In this document: one piece after another, positions 8,665 to 16,142 of the stretch
Position numbering within the stretch: the stretch's first letter is position 1
Layout: each line of letters starts with the position of its first letter
Origin: PALSA-612 sp046729255
GTDB lineage: Bacteria; Actinomycetota; Thermoleophilia; Gaiellales; Gaiellaceae
Direction: 5' to 3'
Assembly (NCBI GenBank): GCA_046729255.1
Contig: JBKPGF010000087.1
Coordinates: 1 to 38,998, forward strand
DNA length: 38,998 bases
Notes under the pieces: model-generated
The model's database searches: none
Told to the model about the DNA's origin: nothing
What the model saw: the letters and a program-made list of their open reading frames with translations, nothing else
Position numbers and translations under genes: made by a program

Positions 8665-9372
8665 TCATCGGGCGCCGACCTTCTCGTGGACGGGTTGCGG
8701 CCAGAGCCCGGCGCCGTCCTCCGCCGGCAGCTCCTCCAGCTCGAGCTCGAAAACCTCGCCGAGTGCGGCTGCAGCAGCCGGCCGCACCTCGTCCACCGTC
8801 ATGGGACGCGCGAGCACGCGAGTCATCGTCGTGAAGGCCGCGTCCTCGAGCCCGCAGGCGGTGATCCAGTCGGTGAAGGGCGCGGGGTCGAGATCGACGT
8901 TGAGCGCGTACCCGTGTGTCGTCACCCACCGTGAGACATGGACTCCGATGGAGCAGATCTTCCTGGGAGGTGATTGCAGCCAGACGCCTGTCAGACCGTC
9001 GATCCGCTGGCCGTCGATCCCGTGAGCCGCCAGCGTGCGAATGACCGCACCCTCGAGGTCGCGGACGTAGCGTTTCACGTCCCGCCCGTGCCGGTTGAGA
9101 TCGAGAATCGGGTAGCAGACGAGCTGGCCGGGTGCGTGGTACGTCGACTTGCCGCCGCGGTCCGTCTCGACGACGTCGACTTCGGCGGCCGCCGGTAGGT
9201 GCAGCTCTCCGTCGTCGGTGCGCCGCCCGACGGTGATCACGGGCGGGTGTTCGAGCAAGACGACGGTGTCCGGGATCGCGCCCTGCTGCACGCCCGCGGC
9301 AAGCGAGCGCTGAAGCTCCCACGCCTCGATATACGGCGTCTCGCCCAGCTGGAGGAGATACCCCTGTCTCAC
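8665..9372 (-). CDS. lipB: Octanoyl-[acyl carrier protein]-protein octanoyltransferase
   Basis: 235 residues. Transfers octanoate from acyl-ACP to the lipoyl-domain lysine of E2/GcvH, the step before LipA. Family signatures are present: substrate loop RGGKSTYHAPGQLVCYPI around 72-89, catalytic Lys138 in RKICSIGVHVSRWVTTHGYALN, and the acyl-thioester Cys173 in WITACGL. The start ATG overlaps the stop of the upstream GFA-family gene by 4 bp (ATGA), implying translational coupling. The C-terminal tail (about 210-235) is variable and acidic. Confidence 0.96.
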   Translation of the reverse strand: MRQGYLLQLGETPYIEAWELQRSLAAGVQQGAIPDTVVLLEHPPVITVGRRTDDGELHLPAAAEVDVVETDRGGKSTYHAPGQLVCYPILDLNRHGRDVKRYVRDLEGAVIRTLAAHGIDGQRIDGLTGVWLQSPPRKICSIGVHVSRWVTTHGYALNVDLDPAPFTDWITACGLEDAAFTTMTRVLARPMTVDEVRPAAAAALGEVFELELEELPAEDGAGLWPQPVHEKVGAR

Positions 9373-9767
9373 GACGGGTTCTGCTCGTGACGCGGCAGGC
9401 CGTCGTCCGGGAGCGTCTCCCAGGCGGCGACCGAGCGCACCCAGATGTGCATGTCAGGCTTGCCCTCGAACGGCTCGTCGAGCGTGGGCAGCCGCACGCC
9501 CGTCACCTCGGAGTCAGGCCAGCCTGTCCCGAAGAGGTTCGCGCCGCAGACGCTACAGAAGCTCTTGGCAGTGCCTTCGTGCGGCTGATAGGTGGTGATC
9601 AGGTCGCGCCCGGTGAGGATCCGGATCGCCTCGGTTGGGACGCGGCCGGTTGCGCTTCCCGGGCCGCCGGAGATCGCCTTGCACGTCGTGCAGTGGCAAA
9701 GCGAGACGCGGGCGAACGGCTCCGTAACCTCGAACGTGACGCCTCCGCAAAGGCAGTGCCCCCGCAC
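9369..9767 (-). CDS. GFA/CENP-V-type zinc protein
   Basis: 132 residues of the glutathione-dependent formaldehyde-activating (GFA, Mss4-like fold) superfamily. Cysteines stand in the family pattern: Cys5 and Cys7 (HCLCGG), Cys24, Cys26, Cys29 (LCHCTTCK), and Cys71, Cys74 (FCSVCGANL). These are the structural and catalytic zinc ligands of the family. The actual substrate is unknown; most actinobacterial members are uncharacterised and glutathione is not their usual thiol. It starts at GTG, one base after the stop of the VOC gene, and overlaps lipB by 4 bp, so VOC-GFA-lipB look like one transcript. Confidence 0.88.
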   Translation of the reverse strand: MRGHCLCGGVTFEVTEPFARVSLCHCTTCKAISGGPGSATGRVPTEAIRILTGRDLITTYQPHEGTAKSFCSVCGANLFGTGWPDSEVTGVRLPTLDEPFEGKPDMHIWVRSVAAWETLPDDGLPRHEQNPS

Positions 9768-9768
9768 G

Positions 9769-10194
9769 CTATGACCCCGTCGCCTGGCCGAACATCCAGC
9801 GATGACCCTCGAGGTCTTCGACGGAGTAGATCCGAAACCCGATGCCCGGCTCCTCGATACCGCGGATGACCTTTGCGCCGGCTGCCGCGGCCCGCTCGTG
9901 ATGAGCGCCCACGTCGTCGACCTCGACGAAGAGGCCGTCGATCACCCAGGGGTTGTCGAGCCAGCGCGCCGCCTGTTCGCACTCCTCTGCATGCCGCCGT
10001 GGGCCGCGGTACTCGGGCGTGGGCGTGGAAAGCATGATATGGGCGCCGTCGAGCTCCATCTCCGCGTGCGTGACAACGCCGTTCTCGTCGGTGTAGCGCT
10101 CTCCGGACTCCCGGAAGCCGAACGCGTTGTCCAACCAGTCGATGGCAGCGCCTGCGTCCTCGTACGCGATCATCGGGATGACGCGCTGCGCCAT
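9769..10194 (-). CDS. VOC-family (glyoxalase/bleomycin-resistance fold) protein
   Basis: 141 residues with the two-module VOC pattern: MAQRVIPMIAYEDAGAAIDW at the N-terminus, an acidic/His metal-side strand (THAEMELDG) near 43-51, and a second half ending GFRIYSVEDLEGHRWMF. It resembles PhnB-like/glyoxalase-superfamily proteins that bind a divalent metal. The reaction cannot be told from sequence. AGGAGGG just upstream gives a good ribosome binding site. It sits between the E2 gene and the GFA/lipB genes with a 14-bp gap to E2. Confidence 0.85.
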   Translation of the reverse strand: MAQRVIPMIAYEDAGAAIDWLDNAFGFRESGERYTDENGVVTHAEMELDGAHIMLSTPTPEYRGPRRHAEECEQAARWLDNPWVIDGLFVEVDDVGAHHERAAAAGAKVIRGIEEPGIGFRIYSVEDLEGHRWMFGQATGS

Positions 10195-10208
10195 CGGGCC
10201 CTCCTAAC

Positions 10209-11624
10209 CTAGTAGCGCTCTTCGGGCCAGGTCTCGAGCTTCTCGCGCATGTCGCGCAGGAAGCGACCCGCGAGCGCCCCGTCGACGAGGCGGTGGTCGT
10301 ACGTCAATGTGAGGTTCATGATCGGCCGGACGGCGATGACGTCCTGGCCGCGCGCGTCCTGGATCACCCACGGACGCTTGACGACCGCGTACGTGCCGAG
10401 GATCGCCGCCTGCGGCTGGTTGATGATCGGCGTCCCGTGGAACGTGCCGTAGCCTCCCGGGTTCGTGATCGTGAACGTGCCGCCCTGGACGTCGTCCGGA
10501 AGCAGCTTCTTCGTGCGCGAGCGCTCGGCGAGGTCGGCGATCGCGCGCGTCACGCCGAGGAGGTTGAGGCCCTCCGCGTTCCTGATCACGGGCACGATCA
10601 GCCCCTTTCCCTCCTCGAGCTCGACCGCGATGCCGAGGTTCACGTAGTTGCGGCTGACGATCGACTCGCCGCGGATCTCCCCGTTGATCCAGGGGTAGTC
10701 GCGGAGCGTGTCGACGGCGCCACGGGCGACGAACGCGAGGTACGTGGGGTTGACGCCGTAGCTCGCCTGGTACTCGGCCTTGAGCTTCGAGCGAATGGCA
10801 ACCACTGCCGCCATGTCCACCTCGATGGCGCTCGTCACGTGCGCTGAGGTGTCGAGCGAGCGCCGCATGTGCTCGGCGACGCCGCGTCGCATGGCGTTCA
10901 TCGGCTCGACGGACTCACCCGCCATGGTGGGTGGGGGCTGGGGTGCGGGCGGCGGTGCGGTCGCGGGGGGGGGTTCGGGGGCTGGCGCCGGGGGTGGTGC
11001 CTCGGCGGCTGCGGGAGCCGGTGCGGGCTCGGGTGCGGGCGGTGCGGCCGCGGGAGTGGGTTCGGGGGCACCGGCCGGAGCAGCCGGCTCGGCGACAGGC
11101 GGCGGTGCGGGCGGCCCGGACTCGACGTACGCGAGGATGTCCTTCTTCGTCACGCGACCGCCGGCGCCCGTACCGGGCACCAGGGAGACGTCGACGCCGT
11201 GCTCGGCAGCGATGCGGGCCACGACCGGCGAGACGAAGGTCCTCTCGCCGCCACCACCGTTTGCTGGCGCAGCGGCCGGAGGCGCAGGTGCAGCTGCGGC
11301 AGGTGCCTGCTCCGCTGCAGGTGCCGGGGCTGCTTCGGGCTCCGGCTCGGGCTGTGGCTCCTCCGCCGGCGCGGCGCCCTCAGGGGCAATTACCGCTAGC
11401 CGGGCGCCGACCTCGACGGTCTCGCCCTCCTGGACGAGGATCTCCTGCACGACGCCCGAGCCTGGGCTCGGCACCTCGGTGTCCACCTTGTCCGTCGAGA
11501 TCTCGAGCAGCGGCTCGTCGGCCTCGATCGTATCGCCCACCTGCTTCAGCCACTTGAGGATCGTCCCCTCGGAGACGGACACGCCCATCTGGGGCATGAC
11601 GACTTCGACCACTGCGGTCGCCAT
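10209..11624 (-). CDS. 2-oxoacid dehydrogenase E2 (dihydrolipoamide acyltransferase)
   Basis: 471 residues. One N-terminal lipoyl domain (about 3-78) carries the lipoyl-acceptor Lys46 in STDKVDTEV. A Pro/Ala/Glu-rich flexible linker follows, then a peripheral subunit-binding domain about 128-166 (VSPVVARIAAEHGVD...GAGGRVTKKDIL). A second Pro/Ala linker (to about 230) leads to the trimeric acyltransferase core, with the catalytic DHRLVDG at 443-449. The linkers make the DNA at 10920-11390 low in complexity. The ATG overlaps the E1-beta stop (ATGA). With the adjacent E1 genes it forms a PDH/BCKDH-type complex; a branched-chain or mixed specificity is inferred from E1. No E3 gene is in the window. 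LipA and LipB, 2 kb downstream, modify Lys46. Confidence 0.93.
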   Translation of the reverse strand: MATAVVEVVMPQMGVSVSEGTILKWLKQVGDTIEADEPLLEISTDKVDTEVPSPGSGVVQEILVQEGETVEVGARLAVIAPEGAAPAEEPQPEPEPEAAPAPAAEQAPAAAAPAPPAAAPANGGGGERTFVSPVVARIAAEHGVDVSLVPGTGAGGRVTKKDILAYVESGPPAPPPVAEPAAPAGAPEPTPAAAPPAPEPAPAPAAAEAPPPAPAPEPPPATAPPPAPQPPPTMAGESVEPMNAMRRGVAEHMRRSLDTSAHVTSAIEVDMAAVVAIRSKLKAEYQASYGVNPTYLAFVARGAVDTLRDYPWINGEIRGESIVSRNYVNLGIAVELEEGKGLIVPVIRNAEGLNLLGVTRAIADLAERSRTKKLLPDDVQGGTFTITNPGGYGTFHGTPIINQPQAAILGTYAVVKRPWVIQDARGQDVIAVRPIMNLTLTYDHRLVDGALAGRFLRDMREKLETWPEERY

Positions 11625-12598
11625 CAGTACTCAGCCAGCTCCCTGACGCCGTTCACGACGTCCTCGACCTGCGGGATGAACGCCTGCTCGAGCGCCGGCG
11701 AGAACGGCACCGGCGTGTCCGGTGCGGTGATCCTGCGCACGGGGCCGTCGAGGTCCTCGAACGCCTCCTCGGCGATCGTCGCCGCAATCTCGGCGCCGAA
11801 CCCACCCGTGTGCGTGTCCTCGTGCAGCACGAGCGCCTTCGACGTCTTGCGGACGCTTTCGAGCACCGCGCCGCGGTCCCACGGAAGCACCGAGCGGAGG
11901 TCGACGATCTCCATCGAGATTTCTTCGCTCTCCAATTGTTCCGCGGCCTCGGCGGCGGTGTACACCATCGCGCCCCAGGTGATGACCGAGATGTCGTCGC
12001 CCTCACGGTGCATGCGCGCCTTGCCGATCGGCGTCGTATAGCGCTCTTCCGGCACGTCGGCCTTGATGCGGCGGTACAAGTGCTTGTGCTCGAAGTAAAG
12101 GACGGGGTTCGGGTCTTCGATGGCGGAGATGAGCAAGCCCTTGGCGTCCTCCGGCGTGGCCGGGCACACGCACTTGAGCCCCGGGATGTGGGCGAACGAG
12201 CTCTCCGGGTTCTGGGAGTGGAACGGGCCGCCGGAGAAGCCGCCGCCAGACGGCAGCCGAACAACGATCGGCACCGCCGTTCCCGCGCGGTAGCGCTGCT
12301 TGGCGGCCACCGTCACGAGCTGGTCCCACGCGCACGAGACGAAGTCCGCGAACTGCATCTCCGCCACCGGGCGCATGCCCATGATGGCTGCGCCCGTGCA
12401 GCCGCCGACGATGGCGGTCTCGGAGAGCGGCGCATCGATCACTCGCCAGGGGCCGAACTCCTCCTGGAAGCCCTGCGTGACCTTGAACGCGCCCCCGTAC
12501 ACCCCCACGTCCTCACCGATCACGAACACGCGCTGGTCGCGCCGCATCTCCTGGCGGAGGCCGTCTGAGATCGCCTGCAGATACGTGAGTTCCGGCAT
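11624..12598 (-). CDS. 2-oxoacid dehydrogenase E1 component, beta subunit
   Basis: 324 residues, usual length. Thiamine-diphosphate-dependent decarboxylase beta chain. The N-terminal half has IGEDVGVYGGAFKVT with the ThDP-activating Glu29, then PLSETAIVG and GFSGGPFHSQNPE. The C-terminal transketolase-C domain has HEDTHTGGFGAEIA. It ends in an ATGA overlap with E2 and starts right after the E1-alpha stop, so the three genes are tightly coupled in the order E1a-E1b-E2, the usual BCKDH/acetoin-type arrangement. Confidence 0.93.
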   Translation of the reverse strand: MPELTYLQAISDGLRQEMRRDQRVFVIGEDVGVYGGAFKVTQGFQEEFGPWRVIDAPLSETAIVGGCTGAAIMGMRPVAEMQFADFVSCAWDQLVTVAAKQRYRAGTAVPIVVRLPSGGGFSGGPFHSQNPESSFAHIPGLKCVCPATPEDAKGLLISAIEDPNPVLYFEHKHLYRRIKADVPEERYTTPIGKARMHREGDDISVITWGAMVYTAAEAAEQLESEEISMEIVDLRSVLPWDRGAVLESVRKTSKALVLHEDTHTGGFGAEIAATIAEEAFEDLDGPVRRITAPDTPVPFSPALEQAFIPQVEDVVNGVRELAEY

Positions 12599-13644
12599 TA
12601 CTTGTGGTGGGGCGTGTCCAGCTCTTCCGGCGTCGCGTAGACGCCCTGGGTCAGCGTCGCCGGGTCGGGTAGCGGCGACTCGTCCGCCAGGCGAATAGCC
12701 TCGTTGAGCACCCGCTTCACGTCGGACGTGATCTCGTCCTCCTCCGTGTCCGAGAACTCGGCGTTGTCACGCAGCCACGACCGGAAGCGCTCGATCGGGT
12801 CCCGCCTCGCCCACTCTTCGAACATCTCCTTCGGCACATAGAACGCGTCGTCGTGCACGGCGTGGCCTTCCATGCGGAGGGTCACCGACTCGATGAGCGT
12901 CGGGCCGCCTCCGGCTCGGGCCTTCTCGATGGCCCGTTTGGTCTCGCGGTAGACGGCGAGCACGTCGGTGCCGTCGACGACGACGCCGTCGAAGCCATAG
13001 GCCTGTGCGCGGTCGGCGATCTGCTCGACCGCGTACTCGAGATGGGCGGGTGTCGAATACGCCCACTGGTTGTTGTCGCAGATGAACACCACCGGCAAGC
13101 GCCGCACGCCGGCCAGGTTCATCGCCTCGTGGCAGTCACCGCGAGCGGAAGCGCCCTCCCCGAACCAGCCGACGGCCACACGCTGCTCCTCGCGGATGCG
13201 GAAGGCGAGCGCGCAGCCGACTGCGACCGGGAGCATCGCGGGCAGATGGCTGACCATCGCGATCAGGCCGAGATTCGCGTCGGCCATGTGGACGTTGCCG
13301 TCCTTGCCGCCGGTCGGGCCGCCCGAGCGACCCATGTACTGGGCGAAGATGCGCCAGGGCTCGACGCCGCGGGTCACGTGGACGCCCATGTCGCGGTGGA
13401 GCGGCGTGCCGACGTCGTCGGGGCTCATCGCCGTCGCGACGCCGACGGCAGCGGCCTCGTTCCCCCTGCCTGTGTAGAACGAGCCCGGGATCTTCCCCTG
13501 CTTGTAGAGGATGTGGCCGCGCTCCTCGATGCCGCGTGTGATGAGCATGTTGCGGTAGATGCCGAGGAGATCCTCGCGGTCGAGACCTGCCTCCCGGACC
13601 TCGGCGAGAGAGCCGACGGGCTCGGCTTCGCGGGCGATCGCCAT
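12598..13644 (-). CDS. 2-oxoacid dehydrogenase E1 component, alpha subunit
   Basis: 348 residues from the ATG at 13644. The frame stays open to 13797, but the extra 51 residues are unlike any E1 and overlap the divergent gene, so the inner ATG is preferred. The ThDP motif runs from GEGASARGD (162-170) to NN (191-192); GEG in place of GDG is typical of branched-chain-type E1 alpha. Other family landmarks are YTGRGNEAAAVG near 57-68, HRDMGVHVTRG, GGKDGNVHM and the phosphorylation-loop-like region HAVHDD. The 3' end abuts E1-beta. TAGAGT lies 8 nt before the ATG, indicating a leaderless transcript. Confidence 0.92.
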   Translation of the reverse strand: MAIAREAEPVGSLAEVREAGLDREDLLGIYRNMLITRGIEERGHILYKQGKIPGSFYTGRGNEAAAVGVATAMSPDDVGTPLHRDMGVHVTRGVEPWRIFAQYMGRSGGPTGGKDGNVHMADANLGLIAMVSHLPAMLPVAVGCALAFRIREEQRVAVGWFGEGASARGDCHEAMNLAGVRRLPVVFICDNNQWAYSTPAHLEYAVEQIADRAQAYGFDGVVVDGTDVLAVYRETKRAIEKARAGGGPTLIESVTLRMEGHAVHDDAFYVPKEMFEEWARRDPIERFRSWLRDNAEFSDTEEDEITSDVKRVLNEAIRLADESPLPDPATLTQGVYATPEELDTPHHK

Positions 13645-13652
13645 CTTGTGGC

Positions 13653-13658
13653 ACTCTA
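13653..13658 (-). promoter_or_regulatory. Leaderless -10 box (TAGAGT) for the E1a-E1b-E2 operon
   Basis: TAGAGT followed by 8 nt and the ATG at 13644. It lies inside the 19-bp gap to the divergent gene, so the -35 region would fall within that gene's coding sequence. Confidence 0.55.
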
Positions 13659-13663
13659 ACGAC

Positions 13664-14539
13664 GTGGTGGGTCGGCGCGCCGGTCTGGGCGTGATCCTCG
13701 GCGTCACGATGGCGGCGGCCGGCTTCGTGTATGCGAATGACTCGTCCTCGGCCGCCTCCGCGTGCCCCGCGTCGCCGGTGCACTGGGAGTGGAACAAGCA
13801 TGCTCCGGGCTTTCCCTGGGTTGCTACGGGTCCCGCCCGGTCACGCCTGTTTGGCGCACTCTTGGGATACCGCTACCTCGGTGACGGTCGCGTCAACCGG
13901 TCCGAGGGTGTGGTACTCCCCGCCGGCCGCGCTGTGAAAATCGCGTGGTACTCGACCGAGTGGGGCGGGGCCTTTCTCAGGGTTGTCGGACGGCGGCTGG
14001 ATGGCCCGGGCTCCTTCAGACAACGCTTCGGATGGGCGATCGGTGCCGGCTGGTATCCGTCAGGAGTCCTCGTCCCCGCAGCGGGTTGTTGGCAGCTGAC
14101 GCTGCGTGCTGACGGGTGGACGCGGCGCCTCGTCGTCCGGGCCGTCGACCCGGCGCCAGAGGGCACGTGCGACGCGACAACCGTTCGTGCCGATGGCTCC
14201 GCGGCGGTCAATCCGGCTCGAAGTGGTGTCTCGGGCCTCTGGCCGTGGCGCACCGAGGACAGCCGCGCGCTGCTCTACGCCGGTGGTCGCTCGCCTGACG
14301 GTACGAACGCGAAGGTGCTCTGGCGGGCCCGGCCGCGCGGGGGAACACTCGTCGTCCTCGGCTCAAGTCTCGACCGGCAGGCCACGTTCCGGCAGGAGTT
14401 CAAGGGCGCGGGAGGACAGCCCGGCTACTGGCCTTCGACGGTCATCGCGCCGGAGGCAGGCTGCTGGCTCTTGACCGTACGCATCGTGGGGCAGACCGGC
14501 ACCGCCGGCATCGTCGTCACGCGCGTCGTTGCCCCGTGA
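13664..14539 (+). CDS. Secreted hypothetical protein with two internal repeats
   Basis: About 291 residues from GTG 13664 (GTG 13667 and ATG 13709 are alternatives). The upstream start gives a good signal peptide: basic VVGRRAG, hydrophobic VILGVTMAAAGFVYA, then Ser/Ala-rich. The mature part holds two copies of a roughly 100-residue beta-rich unit. Each ends in a matching block, WYPSGVLVPAAGCWQLTLR in the first and YWPSTVIAPEAGCWLLTVR in the second, and each has an earlier F-R-Q-F/E strand. No named domain is recognised; an envelope-facing binding role is a guess. It is divergent from the E1-alpha gene with only 19 bp between start codons. Confidence 0.7.
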   Translation: MVGRRAGLGVILGVTMAAAGFVYANDSSSAASACPASPVHWEWNKHAPGFPWVATGPARSRLFGALLGYRYLGDGRVNRSEGVVLPAGRAVKIAWYSTEWGGAFLRVVGRRLDGPGSFRQRFGWAIGAGWYPSGVLVPAAGCWQLTLRADGWTRRLVVRAVDPAPEGTCDATTVRADGSAAVNPARSGVSGLWPWRTEDSRALLYAGGRSPDGTNAKVLWRARPRGGTLVVLGSSLDRQATFRQEFKGAGGQPGYWPSTVIAPEAGCWLLTVRIVGQTGTAGIVVTRVVAP

Positions 14540-14544
14540 GGCTG

Positions 14545-14550
14545 TAGGAT
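14545..14550 (+). promoter_or_regulatory. Leaderless -10 box (TAGGAT) for the 54-residue membrane protein
   Basis: TAGGAT followed by 9 nt and ATG 14560, with no ribosome binding site between. It begins 5 bp after the preceding stop codon. Confidence 0.5.
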
Positions 14551-14559
14551 CGCCGCCTC

Positions 14560-14724
14560 ATGGAAAATCGCCGCGGCCTGAAGATCATCGCGATCATCCT
14601 GCTCGTGCTGATGTTTCCCGTCGTGCTGGCGATCCCGCTGGCGATCTTCGTCCACCCGGCGTTCTTGCTCCTGTTGCTCGTCCTGCTCTTCTCCATTCCC
14701 GTCATCCGCGCAGCGCGTAGATAG
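14560..14724 (+). CDS. Small hydrophobic membrane protein (54 residues)
   Basis: Starts MENRRGLKII and ends IPVIRAARR. After a short basic head come two hydrophobic stretches (about 9-31 and 34-49) split by His-Pro (HPAF), so it is either one long bent helix or a two-helix hairpin, with basic ends that favour a cytosolic side. No family recognised. Coding use is consistent with a gene: G/C-rich third positions and a leaderless -10 box. It could alternatively be a fortuitous short ORF, but its position filling an otherwise empty 245-bp gap argues for a real gene. Confidence 0.55.
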   Translation: MENRRGLKIIAIILLVLMFPVVLAIPLAIFVHPAFLLLLLVLLFSIPVIRAARR

Positions 14725-14786
14725 CGCCGAGCGCGTTTGGCGGCCTCGTGCCCGGGTAGCCGAACACGAGAGCGAAAGGAGCGGTG

Positions 14787-15239
14787 ATGAAACGAGGATT
14801 CGTGCTCCCGGCTGCCATGGGCGCCGGACTGATGTTCTTCTTCGACCCTGACGCGGGTAACCGGCGACGCGCAATCGTGCGAGACCGCACGGCGGGGTTC
14901 TTCCGCCGTGGCGTGCGGCGCTCGGAGCGCGCAGGGCGTGTGGTCGCGGCCGAGGCGTACGGCGTCTCGCAGAAGGTGCAGCACCTGGAGGAGGAGTCGA
15001 AGGACTTCGACGACGCGACGCTCGCGCACAAGGTCGAGACCGAGGTGTTCCGCGACCCCGACGTGCCCAAGGGCAACGTGAACGTCAACGCCGAGGACGG
15101 CGTCGTCTACCTGCGGGGTGAGGTGGAGAGCTGGCAGCTCGTGAACGACCTCGAGGACGCGGCCCGGAAGGTGGCGGGTGTCAAGGACGTCGAGAACCTC
15201 CTGCACCTGCCCGGCATGCCGGCTCCCATGAAGCACTAG
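14787..15239 (+). CDS. BON-domain envelope protein
   Basis: 150 residues from ATG 14787, chosen over GTG 14784 because AAGGAG (14776-14781) is then 5 nt away. The N-terminus has a short hydrophobic segment (FVLPAAMGAGLMFFF) followed by DPDAGNRRRAIVRDR, a head often seen on actinobacterial BON proteins. Residues about 75-145 form one BON domain (DATLAHKVETEVFRD ... VNVNAEDGVVYLRGEV ... VAGVKDVENLLHL), which is thought to bind phospholipid or other membrane components. Likely anchored at the membrane and stress-related by family analogy. Confidence 0.85.
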   Translation: MKRGFVLPAAMGAGLMFFFDPDAGNRRRAIVRDRTAGFFRRGVRRSERAGRVVAAEAYGVSQKVQHLEEESKDFDDATLAHKVETEVFRDPDVPKGNVNVNAEDGVVYLRGEVESWQLVNDLEDAARKVAGVKDVENLLHLPGMPAPMKH

Positions 15240-15253
15240 GAGTGTTCAGGATC

Positions 15254-15259
15254 TAGCCT
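15254..15259 (+). promoter_or_regulatory. Leaderless -10 box (TAGCCT) for the zinc-ribbon gene
   Basis: TAGCCT followed by 8 nt and the GTG at 15268. Confidence 0.45.
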
Positions 15260-15267
15260 TTCCCCCT

Positions 15268-15543
15268 GTGGGCAAGGCCTCCGACTGGCTGCGTGAAGAG
15301 CGTCGCAAGGTGCTCGGCGACTGGGTCGCCGTCTGCCTGCGCTGCGGCGCCGCGCAGCGCTACTTCGAGGAGTCCGAGCGGGAGCTGCCCACAGCGTGCG
15401 TTGCGTGCGGTGGCGACCTCCTCTCACACTGTCCCACGTGTGACGCCCGCTTCTCATCGGCGTTCGCCGTCGAGTGCGAATCCTGTGGCGCGCCGCTCCG
15501 TCCAGAGCGCCAATTCGGCATCCAGATCCGCAAATCGTCGTAG
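15268..15543 (+). CDS. Double zinc-ribbon hypothetical protein
   Basis: 91 residues from GTG. Four CXXC knuckles (CLRC, CVAC, CPTC, CESC) make two treble-clef or zinc-ribbon units, so two zinc ions are expected. A short basic N-terminal helix (SDWLREERRKVLGDW) precedes them. The family resembles DUF2321-like small zinc-ribbon proteins; the function is unknown, and nucleic-acid or protein binding are both possible. Its stop codon overlaps a TAGGAT box that may serve the next gene. Confidence 0.75.
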   Translation: MGKASDWLREERRKVLGDWVAVCLRCGAAQRYFEESERELPTACVACGGDLLSHCPTCDARFSSAFAVECESCGAPLRPERQFGIQIRKSS

Positions 15544-15546
15544 GAT
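15541..15546 (+). promoter_or_regulatory. Possible -10 box (TAGGAT) for the HdeD-like gene
   Basis: TAGGAT overlaps the preceding stop and lies 28 nt upstream of the GTG at 15575. Unlike its neighbours this gene also has a strong ribosome binding site, AAGGAGG (15564-15570), so the transcript would have a short leader. Confidence 0.4.
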
Positions 15547-15574
15547 TCCCGCGACGTACAGCTAAGGAGGGAGC

Positions 15575-16132
15575 GTGAGCGAAGCGACGTACGACCCCGC
15601 GGCCGCGGCGCGCCAGCTGTCCAGGGCGTGGTGGCTCTTCCTGATCGCCGGCATCCTCTGGCTGATCCTGAGCCTCATCGTGTTCCGCATGGAGCTCGGC
15701 ACGGTCTATGCGGTCTCGATTCTGTTCGGCATCGTCGCCATCGCCGCAGGCGTCGACGAGTTCATGTCCCTCGGCGCCGTTCACGGCGGCTGGAAGTGGC
15801 TGCACGGCTTTCTCGGCGTCATCTTCGCCGTCGCCGGCATCGTCGCCCTGGTGAACCCCAACTGGACGTTCCTCGCCCTCGCCTCGATCATCGGCTGGTG
15901 GTTCCTCTTCAAGGGGATCTTCGACCTGATCGTCGCCTTCTCGACGAAGCACGTGAACGAGCTCTGGTGGATCCAGCTCATCGTGGGCATCATCGAGATC
16001 GGGCTTGCCTTCTGGGTGGCCGGGGACTTCAACGAGCAGGTGATCCTCCTTGTCGTCTACGTCGGCGTTCTCTGCCTGAGCAAGGGGATCACGGACATCA
16101 TCCTGGCCTTCAGGCTCCGCGGGCTGCGTTAG
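15575..16132 (+). CDS. HdeD-like (DUF308) membrane protein
   Basis: 185 residues with six hydrophobic segments arranged as three helical pairs, the HdeD/DUF308 layout: WWLFLIAGILWLILSLIVF, a second segment near VSILFGIVAIAAGV, then LGVIFAVAGIVALV and repeats to the end. HdeD of E. coli is an inner-membrane acid-resistance protein; in actinobacteria the role is undefined. The cytosolic N-terminus is soluble (MSEATYDPAAAARQLSRA). GTG start 4 nt after AAGGAGG. The following membrane gene starts 10 bp downstream. Confidence 0.88.
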   Translation: MSEATYDPAAAARQLSRAWWLFLIAGILWLILSLIVFRMELGTVYAVSILFGIVAIAAGVDEFMSLGAVHGGWKWLHGFLGVIFAVAGIVALVNPNWTFLALASIIGWWFLFKGIFDLIVAFSTKHVNELWWIQLIVGIIEIGLAFWVAGDFNEQVILLVVYVGVLCLSKGITDIILAFRLRGLR

Positions 16133-16135
16133 GGT
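16130..16135 (+). promoter_or_regulatory. Leaderless -10 box (TAGGGT) overlapping the DUF308 stop
   Basis: TAGGGT followed by 7 nt and the ATG at 16143. The TAG of the box is the stop codon of the previous gene. Confidence 0.5.
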
Positions 16136-16142
16136 CCGTCGG

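Noticed and set aside
10920..11390. GC-rich, near-repetitive DNA that could be taken for a tandem repeat or minisatellite
   Set aside because: Encodes the flexible linkers of E2 in frame; no exact tandem unit.
10780..11646. Gly/Ala/Ser-rich 288-codon frame opposite E2, looking like a repetitive structural protein
   Set aside because: It is the complement of the Pro/Ala linkers of E2; the repetition is a by-product of those linkers.
13645..13797. 51-codon N-terminal extension of E1-alpha
   Set aside because: Unlike any E1, overlaps the divergent gene, and the ATG at 13644 has a good leaderless promoter.
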